A stretch of DNA of 64,000 bases from Planctomycetota bacterium (GTDB taxonomy: Bacteria > Planctomycetota > B15-G4): contig JAJDEO010000004.1 of the NCBI GenBank assembly GCA_029259745.1, positions 62,001-126,000 of the forward strand. Direction: 5' to 3'. The position numbers were made by a program, and so were the translations under genes. This document shows, piece by piece, positions 62,987 through 64,000 of this stretch (its first letter is position 1; each line of letters begins with the position of its first letter). The notes under the pieces were generated by a model. It ran no database searches and was not told where the DNA came from. It saw only the letters and a program-made list of their open reading frames with translations.

Positions 62987-64000
62987 GACGCTAACCCGAA
63001 AGTGCGGTAGAGCCCCCATCGTCCATCGGAAAGCGAAACAGCTAAGGTACCACCTTCCGGTGACCACACCATGCCTGTTGGACTACCCTCTAGAATCGGC
63101 GACAATCTCGACCCAGTCGTTACAATGCTGTTTCCGTTCCTGGCACATGCCTTGAGCCTTCCGTCTTGCGCATGCCAGGCGATTATTGGAGCTACGCGCG
63201 CAATCGCTACGATACTGCACTCGTCACTCGCTTGGCCAACGGGCGCGGAAGCGCCGGTAACCAACACCTGTCTATCCGCGGTGACCGATGCTCCGAAACC
63301 ACCTTCATTCAGTGCGACATGCCCCGAATCAAACGTGAGATCAACCGAGGTCTCCAACTGTTGGCCGAACTTGGCCGCTCCGTCAACAACGATGGCACGT
63401 GACGCAACGCCATTGAGGCAGACAACGCCGCCCATGCTCGGAATGAACCGGACAACCATGTGGGGCGAAGCCTCAATGAAGCCGTCGAGGTACTCTGCAT
63501 CATTCCACTTACCGTCGCTCAGCCGTAGGCTGTGCAGTGCCCCCTGCTCAGTCACTCCGATTAGCGTATCTGCTGACACCGGGCACCAAGACGCCATAGG
63601 AAAGGGTACGGGAGCACGTACAAGTCCCTGTCCACGCGCTCCCACCCATATCCCAGTGGCACCCTCACGCGCCCCAATGAAGACTGACTCCGACCGCACT
63701 TCTACAAGAACATCCACGACATCCGGATCCCACTCTTCAAGCTGAGTTGGCTCTTGGAATCGGTACGTGCCGTCGTGCGGATTAATCCTTGCCTCATGAA
63801 CTCGCGCCGAGTCCGAGTCCAGAAAATATAGGGAGTGGCTTGATCGATCACCGGTGCACTGTAGCACGGCGCCCGGGCTGTCGCTGTATTCCCGAAGAAG
63901 CCGCAACTCTACAAGGCTCTTCTTTGTAATCGATCCGGGCTGCTTGGCGGCCTGTAGGTTCGTGTTAGGAACGGTTCCCAACAGGACATCACGGCTTCTG
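62983..64000 (-). CDS. Beta-propeller protein, 5' end beyond window
   Basis: At least 338 residues; the frame stays open to the window edge, so the start is not seen (TTG 63981 is a possible but weak start). Blade-like repeats: SHSLYFLDSDSARVHEARI, SVFIGAREGATGIWVGAR, GALHSLRLSDGKW and SPTGMVWSPEGGTLAVSLSD, ending with WD40-like GRWGLYRTFG. It is the first seen gene of the coupled operon with the kinase-fold protein and is likely a scaffold or sensor for it. Confidence 0.6.
   Translation of the reverse strand, partial: RSRDVLLGTVPNTNLQAAKQPGSITKKSLVELRLLREYSDSPGAVLQCTGDRSSHSLYFLDSDSARVHEARINPHDGTYRFQEPTQLEEWDPDVVDVLVEVRSESVFIGAREGATGIWVGARGQGLVRAPVPFPMASWCPVSADTLIGVTEQGALHSLRLSDGKWNDAEYLDGFIEASPHMVVRFIPSMGGVVCLNGVASRAIVVDGAAKFGQQLETSVDLTFDSGHVALNEGGFGASVTADRQVLVTGASAPVGQASDECSIVAIARVAPIIAWHAQDGRLKACARNGNSIVTTGSRLSPILEGSPTGMVWSPEGGTLAVSLSDGRWGLYRTFGLAS

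Noticed and set aside
1..64000. CRISPR arrays, rRNA genes and insertion sequences.
   Set aside because: No regularly spaced repeats, rRNA-like sequence, transposase motifs or terminal inverted repeats were seen.

Overview
The window looks like chromosomal DNA of a marine-type planctomycete. It is high in GC (third positions mostly G or C) and carries many large secreted proteins built from beta-propeller, FG-GAP or beta-helix repeats, a serine/threonine kinase fused to a sulfatase-modifying-factor domain, a sulfatase-TPR lipoprotein and many lipoproteins. Several secreted proteins share a C-terminal module with an FKGG(T/K)LVP core. The lineage is an inference from gene content; there is no rRNA gene in the window.

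Region 1-23.7 kb is chromosomal housekeeping and secretome: a truncated BNR lipoprotein with a 60-aa Cys protein, an S41 protease, a PQQ-type propeller protein, MscL, an aldose epimerase, two FG-GAP proteins, a photolyase/SDR/DUF2256-DUF3253 cluster, a degenerate M48-like membrane protein with a glycosyltransferase, two paralogous B12-radical SAM proteins, the 1016-aa kinase-FGE protein, a beta-helix protein, and a HigA antitoxin beside a decayed higB.

Region 23.8-36.2 kb holds a SOUL-domain lipoprotein, a questin-oxidase-like protein, a complete ars operon (ArsR-ArsC-ACR3, with visible operator), a 954-aa secreted protein of unknown function, a 622-aa secreted protein with an internal duplication, and a flavin disulfide reductase/AhpD-like pair. 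Region 36.2-43.1 kb is one tightly overlapped operon: a CadC-like metal sensor, an outer-membrane factor, a membrane-fusion protein, an ABC ATPase, two FtsX-type permeases and a Cys-rich lipoprotein. This is most simply read as a metal-responsive MacAB-TolC-like exporter.

Region 43.4-56.7 kb has a secreted HExxH protein with a partner. An envelope-remodelling cluster follows: VTT/DedA-like protein, DPM-type GT2 and GT39 in one overlapping operon, then a two-component system divergent from an LTA-synthase-like transferase and a membrane phosphoesterase. A lipoprotein sulfatase-TPR ends the region. After a tRNA-like remnant and a 7Fe-type ferredoxin, the 3' half of an initiator tRNA-Met lies at 58.11-58.16 kb without its 5' half. 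From there to the window end, base and codon use become visibly more AT-rich and gene content changes: a secreted GH43-like propeller protein, then a translationally coupled operon of a propeller protein, a kinase-fold protein and a protein of unknown family. I read this as the edge of an integrated genomic island, and the coupled operon is the best candidate in the window for an undescribed system.

Several genes have their Shine-Dalgarno sequence inside a strong hairpin next to the start codon, which may be a recurring form of translational control.
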